A stretch of 64,000 bases of DNA from an uncultured Clostridia bacterium (lineage in GTDB: Bacteria > Bacillota > Clostridia > TANB77 > CAG-508): positions 107,743 through 171,742 of the forward strand of contig CARFUA010000001.1 in assembly GCA_948976265.1 (NCBI GenBank). Reading direction: 5' to 3'. Of the stretch, positions 54,287 to 61,377 are shown in pieces. The first letter of the stretch is position 1, and every line of letters begins with the position of its first letter. Both the position numbers and the translations under genes were made by a program. The notes below the pieces were generated by a model, which saw only the letters and a program-made list of their open reading frames with translations, made no database searches and was not told the origin of the DNA.

Positions 54287-54481
54287 CTAGTAAGCGTCGC
54301 ATCCGCCAGCATCGCCACATCCACCGATACCACAACTACATTCAGAAGCAGAAGAAGATCTTCTTCTATTACTATTGTATTTTGCATCTAAAATTGCTTG
54401 TGCAGAACGATCAAAGTAATAATCAGATTTCTTTTTACTCCAATAAGCAGTTGCTTTTGTTGGATTAAGTAAACCGAACAT
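54287..54481 (-). CDS. Cys-rich RiPP precursor peptide (64 aa)
   Basis: The product has a leader-like N-terminal part (MFGLLNPTKATAYWSKKKSD and onward, with YYFDRSAQAILDAKY), an Arg/Ser-rich link and a C-terminal core SECSCGIGGCGDAGGCDAY with four Cys among Gly. This layout, a strong AAAGGAGG site, and its position 69 bases upstream of the radical SAM/SPASM gene make it the likely substrate. It resembles the CxxC/ACGX-type repeats of known radical SAM peptides, but I cannot confirm the family. No protease or transporter gene is visible next to it. Confidence 0.8.
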   Translation of the reverse strand: MFGLLNPTKATAYWSKKKSDYYFDRSAQAILDAKYNSNRRRSSSASECSCGIGGCGDAGGCDAY

Positions 54482-54508
54482 AAACTTTTCCTCCTTTCGA
54501 AATATTTA

Positions 54509-54527
54509 TTTAAACTATTAGTTTAAA
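54509..54527. promoter_or_regulatory. Palindromic operator in the peptide leader
   Basis: TTTAAACTATTAGTTTAAA is a 19-base palindrome about 28 bases upstream of the peptide ATG. Half-sites recur near 54590 and 54693. It may bind a regulator or form an RNA hairpin. Confidence 0.5.
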
Positions 54528-54622
54528 CCTAAGACAACATAAAATGAAACTTGAAAATTGGTTAAGTTTTTAAATTAACAAGAGCTAATTTTTAAACTAA
54601 ATTAAATAAAAAATATAATATA

Positions 54623-54651
54623 ATATTAACATATTTTTTTACTATTGTCAA
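54623..54651 (-). promoter_or_regulatory. Promoter of the peptide/radical SAM operon
   Basis: On the minus strand, TTGACA (54651-54646), 17 bases, and TAATAT (54628-54623). The leader to the peptide ATG is about 135 bases. Confidence 0.6.
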
Positions 54652-54706
54652 TTAGAAATACTAAAATTTTTGATTATTTTTTGAAAATTAGCTATTTAAA
54701 CTAATT

Positions 54707-55657
54707 TTATTTCTCAAAATTCTTCGCAAAATTATCCACCAAACGCTTAAAAACATTCATGCGAAAATCAAAAAGATGCTTCACAACCTCAAACGTACTT
54801 TTCAAATAATGCCTCAAATGATGATTTTCACGCTTCAAATCCTCATTTTCATGTCGCAAATCCAGATTTTCTTTTCGCAGTAATTCCACCGTTTCAATTG
54901 CCTTATAAGACTTGCTAAGCTGCACTTTTAGCTGATTTGTATATTCAATCAACTGTTTATTCTGAGCCAAAACCAAATCCGTATTTTGCGGATTTTCAGG
55001 TTGGATTTTTTCCTGTTCCAATTCATATTTGATGTTTTGAAAACCAGTTATTTGCTTCAATTTCTCCGTGCTTAAATGTTTAACATTTCGCGACCTTCCG
55101 CGTTCCAATTCAAAACCACGTTCCGTCATATATTGGTAAAAATTATCTTGCAATTTTTTGTAGCTGTCTTTGCCTTTCCAATATTCGCTACAGGCGATTT
55201 TCTCAATCGAATTTCCCACTTTATCTTTTGTATGCACAACTGGCACAAAAACAATGTGCATGTGGGGCGTGGTTTCGTCCATGTGGACTTTGGCGGACAA
55301 AATATATTTTTCGCCCAAATTCTGATAACTAGCAACGAAATTGTAGGTGGTTTGAAAATATCGCCTAGTTTCATTTTCTCCAATTTTCTGGAAAAATGCT
55401 CTATCTGAAGTCACGATAAATTCACAAGCAACATTCGTTGTTTTGATGATACGTCCTTGAAGGTGGTTCTCATGTTGCAAAATTTTGATAGCGTTCCAAT
55501 AAGTGGTGGAACACGTTTTGAGAGAATAGTTTTTGTGGAAGTTATCTTTGTTAATTTCTTGATTGGAATAATGGGTGTTTTTTCTTTCGTTGTGTTTGTA
55601 AAGTCCGGCTAGATTTTCACTTTTGTAGTTGACGTTTCGAATAATAGCATAGCTCAA
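54707..55657 (-). CDS. mob: MobV-family relaxase (Mob/Pre)
   Basis: A plasmid-recombination/mobilisation relaxase that nicks oriT and starts conjugative transfer when a helper is present. The HUH-like site is clear (VHMDETTPHMHIVFVPV); the N-terminal region has SYAIIRNVNYKSENLAGLYK and HNERKNTHYSN, and the C-terminal third is a coiled coil. Family members usually begin MSYAI, so I place the start at TTG 55657 with an AAAGGA site; the frame is open to an ATG at 55723 with no site of its own. A candidate oriT lies just upstream. This gene marks the element as mobilizable rather than self-transmissible. Confidence 0.9.
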   Translation of the reverse strand: MSYAIIRNVNYKSENLAGLYKHNERKNTHYSNQEINKDNFHKNYSLKTCSTTYWNAIKILQHENHLQGRIIKTTNVACEFIVTSDRAFFQKIGENETRRYFQTTYNFVASYQNLGEKYILSAKVHMDETTPHMHIVFVPVVHTKDKVGNSIEKIACSEYWKGKDSYKKLQDNFYQYMTERGFELERGRSRNVKHLSTEKLKQITGFQNIKYELEQEKIQPENPQNTDLVLAQNKQLIEYTNQLKVQLSKSYKAIETVELLRKENLDLRHENEDLKRENHHLRHYLKSTFEVVKHLFDFRMNVFKRLVDNFAKNFEK

Positions 55658-55753
55658 TTGGCAACAATCCTTTTTTTGAGATAGCCTTCGCAAGGCTTGA
55701 CAAAAATATTCCTCCTTTGACATTTCTTGGATAAACTTTCATCAAGTTTCTAA

Positions 55754-55839
55754 CACACTAGAAGCTCGGAGAGCTTCTGTGTGCAAGGGGAAGCTTCCCC
55801 TTTGAAACCCTTTATGATTTGTCACTGAAAGTGACAAAT
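55754..55839. other. Candidate origin of transfer (oriT)
   Basis: Three strong dyads lie directly upstream of the relaxase gene: AGAAGCTC/GAGCTTCT (55760-55767 and 55771-55778) flanked by CACAC/GTGTG, the 18-base palindrome AAGGGGAAGCTTCCCCTT (55785-55802), and ATTTGTCACT/AGTGACAAAT (55817-55826 and 55830-55839). The position and structure fit a MobV oriT. The nick site is not identified. Confidence 0.65.
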
Positions 55840-55965
55840 GGTGATATTCTCGATTATGAAAGTTGATGATTTTTTATTTTTGTTAATTTATTTTAATTTT
55901 ATTTGTTTAAACTGTGAACTAAACAAAAGGTTGCTTTTTAGCTAGATTTAAATGAATCGTTGTTT

Positions 55966-55977
55966 CTCCGCAACCAA
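55966..55977 (+). repeat. Right attachment site (attR core)
   Basis: CTCCGCAACCAA is an exact copy of the tRNA 3' end at 46968-46979. AATCGTTG just to its left (55955-55962) is the arm also seen in the internal repeats at 49808 and 50365. It defines the right end of the element. Confidence 0.85.
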
Positions 55978-55988
55978 ATTGAGAGTTT

Positions 55989-56067
55989 TGAGTTAAAGAA
56001 ATGTCCCTTTAACTCATCATTTTTATAGAAGGGATTTTGCTAAAAAATAGTAAAATCTCTTTTTTTG
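55989..56067 (+). terminator. Hairpin and terminator beyond attR
   Basis: TGAGTTAAAG/CTTTAACTCA (55989-55998 and 56007-56016) is followed by a second stem (56030-56042 with 56048-56060) and a run of seven T. These may be the original tail of the tRNA locus. No gene is seen from 55978 to 56362. Confidence 0.65.
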
Positions 56068-56340
56068 TATCTTTGGAAAATTTTTAGAAAAGAGAATTAA
56101 AAAATTAATAATTAAATAGGAAAAGAAGAAATTTGCAAACAAAATACAAGCTTTTTTTGTAATAAAAAGATAAGCCCCAAACTCTATAAAAGTAACAAGT
56201 GTAATGAGTAAATAGCCAGAAAATCTATAGAATTAACTCTTTTCTAAGCGAAAATAAAGATAGAAATGCAGATATTGTTTGTGGTATGGAGTTAGAGGAG
56301 GATTTGAGGAAGGAATTTATTAATAGTCATGTAATTTTTG

Positions 56341-56368
56341 TTGTATACATTAAAATATGTGGTATAAT
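56341..56368 (+). promoter_or_regulatory. Promoter of the 56456 gene
   Basis: TTGTAT (56341-56346), 16 bases, and an extended TGGTATAAT ending at 56368. Confidence 0.55.
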
Positions 56369-56455
56369 GATAATACAAAGAATAATTTTATGATTATTTG
56401 CTTTTTTGATGTTATAGTTCATGAAAAAAATATTAAGGAGAATTTGATAATTGAT

Positions 56456-56755
56456 ATGAAAAAAATAATTAAAACGATAGGAGATTGGATTGAAATTAAT
56501 TTAATATTAATATTTCCTCATATTTTTGCATTTATTGGGTTAGCATTTAATGATACAGGAGTACATTATGATAATTTTTTTAATGCAATACCATATATGG
56601 GAAATGGGCTATTATTGCTAATTATTACTTCAATTTTAATGGGAATATATTATCATAAAAAGAAAGAAAATCATAATTCAATTGTATATGCTATATTACA
56701 ATCAATTGTGATAATTTTATGGATTGCTTATTATACAGATAATTTAGTAGGCTAA
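56456..56755 (+). CDS. Small membrane protein (99 aa)
   Basis: Three hydrophobic helices (INLILIFPHIFAFIGLAF, NGLLLLIITSILMGIYY, and VYAILQSIVIILWIAYY) separated by a short loop and a basic HKKKENH stretch. The frame is open upstream to 56357, but that part overlaps the promoter. AAGGAG lies 15 bases before the ATG at 56456 and 3 bases before a TTG at 56444, so the exact start is unsure. No family recognised. Confidence 0.6.
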   Translation: MKKIIKTIGDWIEINLILIFPHIFAFIGLAFNDTGVHYDNFFNAIPYMGNGLLLLIITSILMGIYYHKKKENHNSIVYAILQSIVIILWIAYYTDNLVG

Positions 56756-56791
56756 TATTAGCAATAAAAAGAAAAAATATGTATAGATACT

Positions 56792-56829
56792 AAACCACCC
56801 TGTTGGCTTGAAAATAGGTGGTTATTTTT
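56792..56829. terminator. Bidirectional terminator
   Basis: AAACCACC pairs with GGTGGTT, followed by ATTTTTT, between the converging 56456 and 56822 genes. Confidence 0.7.
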
Positions 56830-57136
56830 TATCATAATCTATTAGAAACTTTAGAAATTCCAAAACTGAACCATGAAAAAATGTTCCAAGAAATTTTTTC
56901 GTAGTTTCCAATTTATACTTTTCTTCATCAATTAAAGGAATAAACGTATATTCTTTTCCGTTTTTTCCTGAAATACCAACTGCTTTTTTCTGGATTAATC
57001 GATTAATTAGCGTTCTTACAGTATTGTGATTCCAATTAAAATCTTTTACTTGTTCTATAATTTTTTTGCTTTTTACTGCTTTTTCTTTCCAGATTATTTT
57101 CATTACTTCTAATTCTGAATCACTTATTTTTATCAT
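56822..57136 (-). CDS. BlaI/MecI/CopY-family repressor
   Basis: A 104-residue winged-helix protein with the family pattern: ISDSELEVMKIIWKEKAVKS at the start, then NWNHNTVRTLINRLIQKKAV as recognition helix and wing (GKNGKEYTFIP), and a helical dimerisation tail. The usual proteolytic sensor partner (BlaR1-like) is not next to it. A consensus promoter lies upstream, overlapped by a palindrome shared with the divergent XRE gene. The ATG follows AAAGGAG. Confidence 0.88.
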   Translation of the reverse strand: MIKISDSELEVMKIIWKEKAVKSKKIIEQVKDFNWNHNTVRTLINRLIQKKAVGISGKNGKEYTFIPLIDEEKYKLETTKKFLGTFFHGSVLEFLKFLIDYDKK

Positions 57137-57157
57137 ATTATTAACTCCTTTACAATA

Positions 57158-57221
57158 ATATAGTTTTACTTTTTGTTAGGTATATTATAACATTTATTGA
57201 AAATATTCGCAAGTATCTTGC
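57158..57221 (-). promoter_or_regulatory. Promoter and palindromic operator of the BlaI-like gene
   Basis: On the minus strand TTGCGA, 17 bases, and TATAAT (around 57212 and 57184). GCAAGTATCTTGC (57209-57221) is a 13-base palindrome overlapping the -35, placed to autoregulate the repressor and perhaps the divergent XRE gene. Confidence 0.6.
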
Positions 57222-57275
57222 AATTTTATGATTAAATTTTTATTTTTTGAAATAATACCAATGAGGTGTAGCAAG

Positions 57276-57512
57276 ATGATAGGTATGATTTTGAAAAATA
57301 TGAGATTAACTGCTGGATTATCTCAAAAAGAACTAGGTCAAAGATTAAATTTGGCAGATACGACGATATCAAGTTATGAGAGAGAAAATAGTCAAGCAGA
57401 TTTTGAAACAATATTAAAAATTGCAAAGATTTGTAATTTTAAGTTGTTATTTAAAGATGAAAATAACAATATAATAACAGTCAGTGAAATGTCAAAAGAA
57501 AAAGATTTCTAA
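57276..57512 (+). CDS. XRE-family regulator (78 aa)
   Basis: A single helix-turn-helix protein (LKNMRLTAGLSQKELGQRLN, then DTTISSYERENSQADFETIL). The ATG at 57276 has GAGGTG seven bases upstream; the frame extends to 57228 without such a site. It is divergent from the BlaI-like repressor and shares its control region. A hairpin with a T-rich tail follows (57531-57570). Confidence 0.8.
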   Translation: MIGMILKNMRLTAGLSQKELGQRLNLADTTISSYERENSQADFETILKIAKICNFKLLFKDENNNIITVSEMSKEKDF

Positions 57513-57530
57513 TAAAAATAGATACATAAT

Positions 57531-57570
57531 AGAGAAGCAGAATCAAAATATGATTTTACTTCTTTATTTT
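57531..57570 (+). terminator. Terminator of the 57276 gene
   Basis: An imperfect stem (57533-57545 with 57551-57563) has a five-base loop and is followed by TTATTTTTT. Confidence 0.6.
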
Positions 57571-57657
57571 TTATTATAAGCAATTTCAAAAGTGAGGAAT
57601 TACCTAACATACATTTCAGAATTATTTCAGTAAACTATTGTTAGGCGGTGATTAACA

Positions 57658-57900
57658 GTGGAAGAATTAAAGTTTAATAATAATATTTATGATGTAATTA
57701 GAAAGAATATAAAAAAATATAGAAAGGCAAGAAATATGACATCAGCACAACTTGCTGAATTAGTCAACTTATCACATGATTTTATTAGACAAATTGAAAG
57801 TGAGAAAACAGCATACAATTTTTCTGTTGATACATTTTATAGAATATCAGTTGCGTTGGATGTAAAATTAGATGATTTAATACAAGAGTCAATTTCTTAA
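57658..57900 (+). CDS. XRE-family regulator (80 aa)
   Basis: Starts at GTG behind TTAGGCGGTG. It has a classical helix-turn-helix (RKNIKKYRKARNMTSAQLAE, then LSHDFIRQIESEKTAYNFSV) and a short tail. It is monocistronic, with a terminator at 57971. The target is unknown. Confidence 0.8.
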   Translation: MEELKFNNNIYDVIRKNIKKYRKARNMTSAQLAELVNLSHDFIRQIESEKTAYNFSVDTFYRISVALDVKLDDLIQESIS

Positions 57901-57970
57901 TCAAATAGAACAGCGATAAATCCCAAATATTACACATATTATAAATCAAAATATTAAAATATAGGATACG

Positions 57971-58002
57971 AAAGTAGACGTCGAAACGCTACTTTTATTT
58001 TT
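57971..58002 (+). terminator. Terminator of the 57658 gene
   Basis: AAAGTAG (57971-57977) pairs with CTACTTT (57989-57995), followed by TATTTTTT. Confidence 0.65.
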
Positions 58003-58034
58003 TACGATAAAAATAAAAATTTTCATAAAAACTA

Positions 58035-58094
58035 TTGACAATTGAGTACCTATTCACATATAATATAATTATAGTTGAATAAATACTCAACTAT
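58035..58094 (+). promoter_or_regulatory. Promoter and CadC-type operator of the metal-efflux operon
   Basis: TTGACA (58035-58040), 18 bases, and TATAAT (58059-58064). ATAGTTGA/TCAACTAT (58071-58078 and 58087-58094) is a perfect dyad over the start region, of the TTGA-TCAA kind bound by ArsR/CadC repressors. Confidence 0.8.
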
Positions 58095-58117
58095 AATAAA
58101 CCCAAAGGAGGTTGCCA

Positions 58118-58480
58118 ATGTCTAGAAACGAATTTATATGTGATTGTAGCGTAATTCACGAAGATATAGTGAATCAAACAATAAAAAACATGCCAGAGCA
58201 AGATACATTCAATAAACTAGCCGAATTTTTCAAAATTCTAGGAGATACAACCAGAGTAAAAATATTGTTTGCTTTAGACCAAAATGAAATGTGTGTATGC
58301 GATATTGCCAACGTTTTAGGAATGAGTAAATCGTCTATTTCTCATCAATTAGGAACGCTAAGAAGGAGCGGAATTGTAAAATGCCGAAAAGCAGGCAAAG
58401 AAGTTTTTTATATGTTGGATGACAATCATGTAAAACAAGTATTTGAGATTGGCACAAAGCATATTGAGCATAAAAAATAG
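58118..58480 (+). CDS. cadC: ArsR/CadC-family metal-responsive repressor
   Basis: A 120-residue winged-helix repressor that probably releases its operator on binding Cd, Pb or Zn. The N-terminal FICDCSVIHED supplies Cys ligands, and NEMCVCDIANVLGMSKSSIS is the metal-binding alpha-3 motif (CVC) plus recognition helix; RKAGKEVFYML is the wing. ATG 58118 has AAAGGAGG six bases upstream; a TTG at 58112 is in frame but too near. It is the first gene of the operon with HMA and CadA. Confidence 0.9.
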   Translation: MSRNEFICDCSVIHEDIVNQTIKNMPEQDTFNKLAEFFKILGDTTRVKILFALDQNEMCVCDIANVLGMSKSSISHQLGTLRRSGIVKCRKAGKEVFYMLDDNHVKQVFEIGTKHIEHKK

Positions 58481-58491
58481 GAGGGGAAATC

Positions 58492-58713
58492 ATGAAAAGT
58501 AAATTTAAAATAAAAGGATTAGATTGTGCAAATTGTGCAGCAGAATTGGAAAGAGTACTTCAAAAATTAGAAGGAATCGAAAGTGTCAATATTAATTTTT
58601 TTACCCAAAAAATGGAATTAGAATACGATGAATCAAGGAAAGAGGAAATTCTGCAAAAGATAAAAAAAGTCATTCAAAAAGAAGAACCAGATGTAAGCAT
58701 AGAAGAAGTTTAA
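58492..58713 (+). CDS. Heavy-metal-associated (HMA) domain protein
   Basis: A stand-alone 73-residue ferredoxin-like metal chaperone with the GLDCANCAAE metal site. In CadA/ZntA proteins this domain is usually fused to the N-terminus of the pump; here it is a separate gene 12 bases upstream of a pump that lacks it. Co-transcribed with cadC. Confidence 0.9.
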   Translation: MKSKFKIKGLDCANCAAELERVLQKLEGIESVNINFFTQKMELEYDESRKEEILQKIKKVIQKEEPDVSIEEV

Positions 58714-58725
58714 GGGGGGGCTACA

Positions 58726-60579
58726 ATGAAGAAAAAAGGGAAAAAGATTATACTAGCCTTTATTTTGTTTCTAACAGCACTAACAGTAAATTTCTCAAAA
58801 GAATGGATAAATCAAGTAATCTATACGATAGCTTATTTGATTGTTGGATTAGAAATTATAAGAAAAGCTATCAGAAATATCCTACGAGGAAAGGTTTTTG
58901 ATGAGAATTTTTTGATGACAGTTGCAACAATTGGGGCGTTTGGGATAGGAGAATTTCCAGAGGCGGTTGCTGTTATGCTGTTTTATCAAATTGGGGAATT
59001 ATTTCAGAGTTATGCAGTTGATAAATCTAGAAAATCCATTTCAAATTTGATGGATATTCGACCAGATTTTGCCAATGTTGAGCGAAACGGAACACTGGAA
59101 AAATTAGAGCCAGATGATGTAAAAATAGGCGAAATTATTATAGTAAAACCAGGAGAAAAAGTTCCCTTAGATGGAAGAATCATAGAAGGAAAATCAACGT
59201 TGGATACCAAAGCTTTAACAGGCGAATCCTTGCCACGAGAAGTGACAGAAGGAGAAGAAATCATTAGTGGTTCGATTAATTTAAACAGTGTGATAAAAAT
59301 ACAAGTAACAAAAAAATACGAAGAATCAACCGTTAGTAAAATATTGGATTTAGTTGAAAATGCGAGTAGTCGAAAATCAAAATCAGAGAATTTTATTACT
59401 AAATTTGCACAATATTATACACCAATTGTTGTTATTATAGCAGCTATTTTGGCAATATTGCCACCACTTATCATAAAAGATGCTTTATTTTCTGATTGGC
59501 TGTATCGAGCTTTATCCTTTTTGGTGGTGTCTTGCCCTTGTGCGTTAGTCATTTCTATTCCATTAAGTTTTTTTGGAGGAATCGGCGGGGCGTCCAAAAA
59601 AGGAATTTTGATAAAAGGAAGCAATTATTTAGAACAATTGGCTAATGCAGAAATCATGGTATTTGACAAAACAGGAACTTTAACAGAAGGTATTTTTGAA
59701 GTACAAAAGATAAAGGCAATCGGAATCAGTGAAAAAGAGTTATTAAAAATAGCAGCGTATAGTGAAAATTATTCGAATCATCCAATTTCTGTATCAGTAA
59801 AAAAGGCCTATCAGGAAAAAATTGATGAAAAACAAATTGTCAAAACAGAAGAATTGCCAGGTTTTGGTATAATGGCTAAAATAGCAGAGCAAGAGGTGTT
59901 GGTTGGAAATGAAAAGTTAATGAATCAAAACCAAATTGAGTTTGCAAAATGTGACGAAATTGGAACCATTTTACATGTAGCAATTGACAAAAAATATGCA
60001 GGATATATCGTAATTGCAGATAAAATTAAACAAGATTCCATAAAAGCAATACAAGAATTAAAGAAAAATCGTATCAAGCAAACGGTGATGTTGACAGGCG
60101 ACAGAAAAGATGTAGGAGAAGAAGTGGCTCGAAAACTAGGATTGGATAAGATTTATACAGAATTATTACCAGATGGAAAAGTGGCAAAAGTTGAAAGTTT
60201 GCTAAAAGAAAAAAGTACAAAAGGAAAACTTGCTTTTGTGGGAGATGGGATTAATGATGCGCCAGTATTAGCCATTTCAGATATTGGTATTGCAATGGGA
60301 GGTTTGGGTTCAGATGCCGCAATTGAAGCAGCAGACATTGTATTAATGACAGATGAACCCTCTAAGATAGTAGAAGCAATTCAAGTATCTAAAAAAACAA
60401 TGAAAATTGTAAAAGAAAATATTGTATTTGCAATTTTTGTAAAGGTGCTTGTTTTAGGATTAAGCGCATGTGGGTTATCCACTATGTGGGAAGCGGTTTT
60501 TGCTGATGTGGGCGTTTCGATAATCGCAATTTTGAATGCTTTAAGAGTATTAAATATAAAAACGAAAAAACGATGTTAA
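58726..60579 (+). CDS. cadA: Heavy-metal translocating P-type ATPase (CadA/ZntA-like)
   Basis: A P1B-type efflux pump of 617 residues. Seen in order are the N-terminal membrane helices, the actuator motif TGES (KALTGESLPREV), the membrane metal site CPC (VSCPCALVISIP), the phosphorylation site DKTGTLT, the HP motif (NHPISVS) and the GDGINDAPVL hinge. The N-terminal HMA domain is missing and is encoded by the preceding gene. A CPC with a CadC-type repressor points to Cd/Zn/Pb rather than Cu. A ribosome binding site of AAGGGGGG precedes the ATG. Confidence 0.93.
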   Translation: MKKKGKKIILAFILFLTALTVNFSKEWINQVIYTIAYLIVGLEIIRKAIRNILRGKVFDENFLMTVATIGAFGIGEFPEAVAVMLFYQIGELFQSYAVDKSRKSISNLMDIRPDFANVERNGTLEKLEPDDVKIGEIIIVKPGEKVPLDGRIIEGKSTLDTKALTGESLPREVTEGEEIISGSINLNSVIKIQVTKKYEESTVSKILDLVENASSRKSKSENFITKFAQYYTPIVVIIAAILAILPPLIIKDALFSDWLYRALSFLVVSCPCALVISIPLSFFGGIGGASKKGILIKGSNYLEQLANAEIMVFDKTGTLTEGIFEVQKIKAIGISEKELLKIAAYSENYSNHPISVSVKKAYQEKIDEKQIVKTEELPGFGIMAKIAEQEVLVGNEKLMNQNQIEFAKCDEIGTILHVAIDKKYAGYIVIADKIKQDSIKAIQELKKNRIKQTVMLTGDRKDVGEEVARKLGLDKIYTELLPDGKVAKVESLLKEKSTKGKLAFVGDGINDAPVLAISDIGIAMGGLGSDAAIEAADIVLMTDEPSKIVEAIQVSKKTMKIVKENIVFAIFVKVLVLGLSACGLSTMWEAVFADVGVSIIAILNALRVLNIKTKKRC

Positions 60580-60596
60580 ATAGTAACATCGTTTTT
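60566..60596 (+). terminator. Terminator of the metal-efflux operon
   Basis: CGATGTTA/TAACATCG (60571-60578 and 60584-60591) has flanking A and T runs and overlaps the cadA stop codon. Confidence 0.9.
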
Positions 60597-60706
60597 GTGG
60601 ATTTATGTAATATTTACATGAAAGTAATCATATTTTTATAGACAACTTTTTTTAAATACTTATAGTTTTTACAAATAATTTAAGTAAATTTTAGGAAGAT
60701 TAACTC

Positions 60707-60735
60707 TTGTAAAATTTACGTTAATATTATATAAT
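60707..60735 (+). promoter_or_regulatory. Promoter of the Spx/ArsC-like gene
   Basis: TTGTAA (60707-60712), 17 bases, and TATAAT (60730-60735). Confidence 0.65.
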
Positions 60736-60761
60736 CAAAACAATCAAAAAAGGAGGAAAAT

Positions 60762-61121
60762 ATGGAAAATTTATTTATACAATATCCTAAATGTTCCACT
60801 TGCCAAAAAGCAAAAAAATGGCTAGAAGAAAATAAAATGGAATTTACCGAAAGGAATATTGTTACAGAAACGCCAACGTTTGAAGAATTAACTGAGTGGA
60901 TTGAAAAAAGTGGACAAGAAATAAAAAAATGGTTCAACACAAGTGGACTAAAATATAAAGCCTTAAATCTAAAAGACAAATTATCAACCATGACAGACAC
61001 AGAAAAAATAAAATTATTAGCAACCGATGGAATGTTAATAAAAAGACCACTATTCCTATCAGAAGATAAGATATATATTGGTTTCAAAGAAGAAGTCTGG
61101 AAAACAATAATCGAAAAATAA
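60762..61121 (+). CDS. Spx/ArsC-family protein
   Basis: A 119-residue thioredoxin-fold protein. The N-terminal CxxC (YPKCSTCQKAKKWLEEN), the ERNIVTETPTFEEL segment and the C-terminal IKRPLFLSEDKIYIGFKEE fit the Spx/MgsR/YusI branch of the ArsC superfamily. Spx members regulate transcription through RNA polymerase; others are of unknown or reductase role. The ATG has AAAGGAGG. The next gene encodes an iron-sulfur thiol-redox protein 25 bases away, suggesting a redox theme. Confidence 0.85.
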   Translation: MENLFIQYPKCSTCQKAKKWLEENKMEFTERNIVTETPTFEELTEWIEKSGQEIKKWFNTSGLKYKALNLKDKLSTMTDTEKIKLLATDGMLIKRPLFLSEDKIYIGFKEEVWKTIIEK

Positions 61122-61146
61122 ATTTAAAACAGGGAGAGGTAAAAAA

Positions 61147-61344
61147 ATGGCAGTTACATTAAATGAAGATAAAGAAATGGTTAAAACTATTCAAGAAGGT
61201 TTGAAAAAAACAGGAGGATATTGTCCTTGCAAATTACAAAAAACAGAAGAAACAAAATGTATGTGCAAAGAATTTCGTGAGCAAATTGACGACCCAGAAT
61301 TTGAAGGATACTGTCACTGTATGCTGTATTATAAGTCAAAATAA
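61147..61344 (+). CDS. Ferredoxin-thioredoxin reductase catalytic-subunit-like protein
   Basis: A 65-residue protein with CPC, CMC and CHC motifs (GGYCPCKL, KCMCKEF, EGYCHCMLY), the ligand and active-site pattern of the catalytic subunit of ferredoxin-thioredoxin reductase, which passes electrons from ferredoxin to a disulfide through a 4Fe-4S cluster. It is short compared with plant subunits. No variable subunit is seen. It is probably co-transcribed with the Spx/ArsC-like gene. Confidence 0.85.
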   Translation: MAVTLNEDKEMVKTIQEGLKKTGGYCPCKLQKTEETKCMCKEFREQIDDPEFEGYCHCMLYYKSK

Positions 61345-61377
61345 AGTCACAAAAATGGTAAAATAGAAGGAGAAAAA

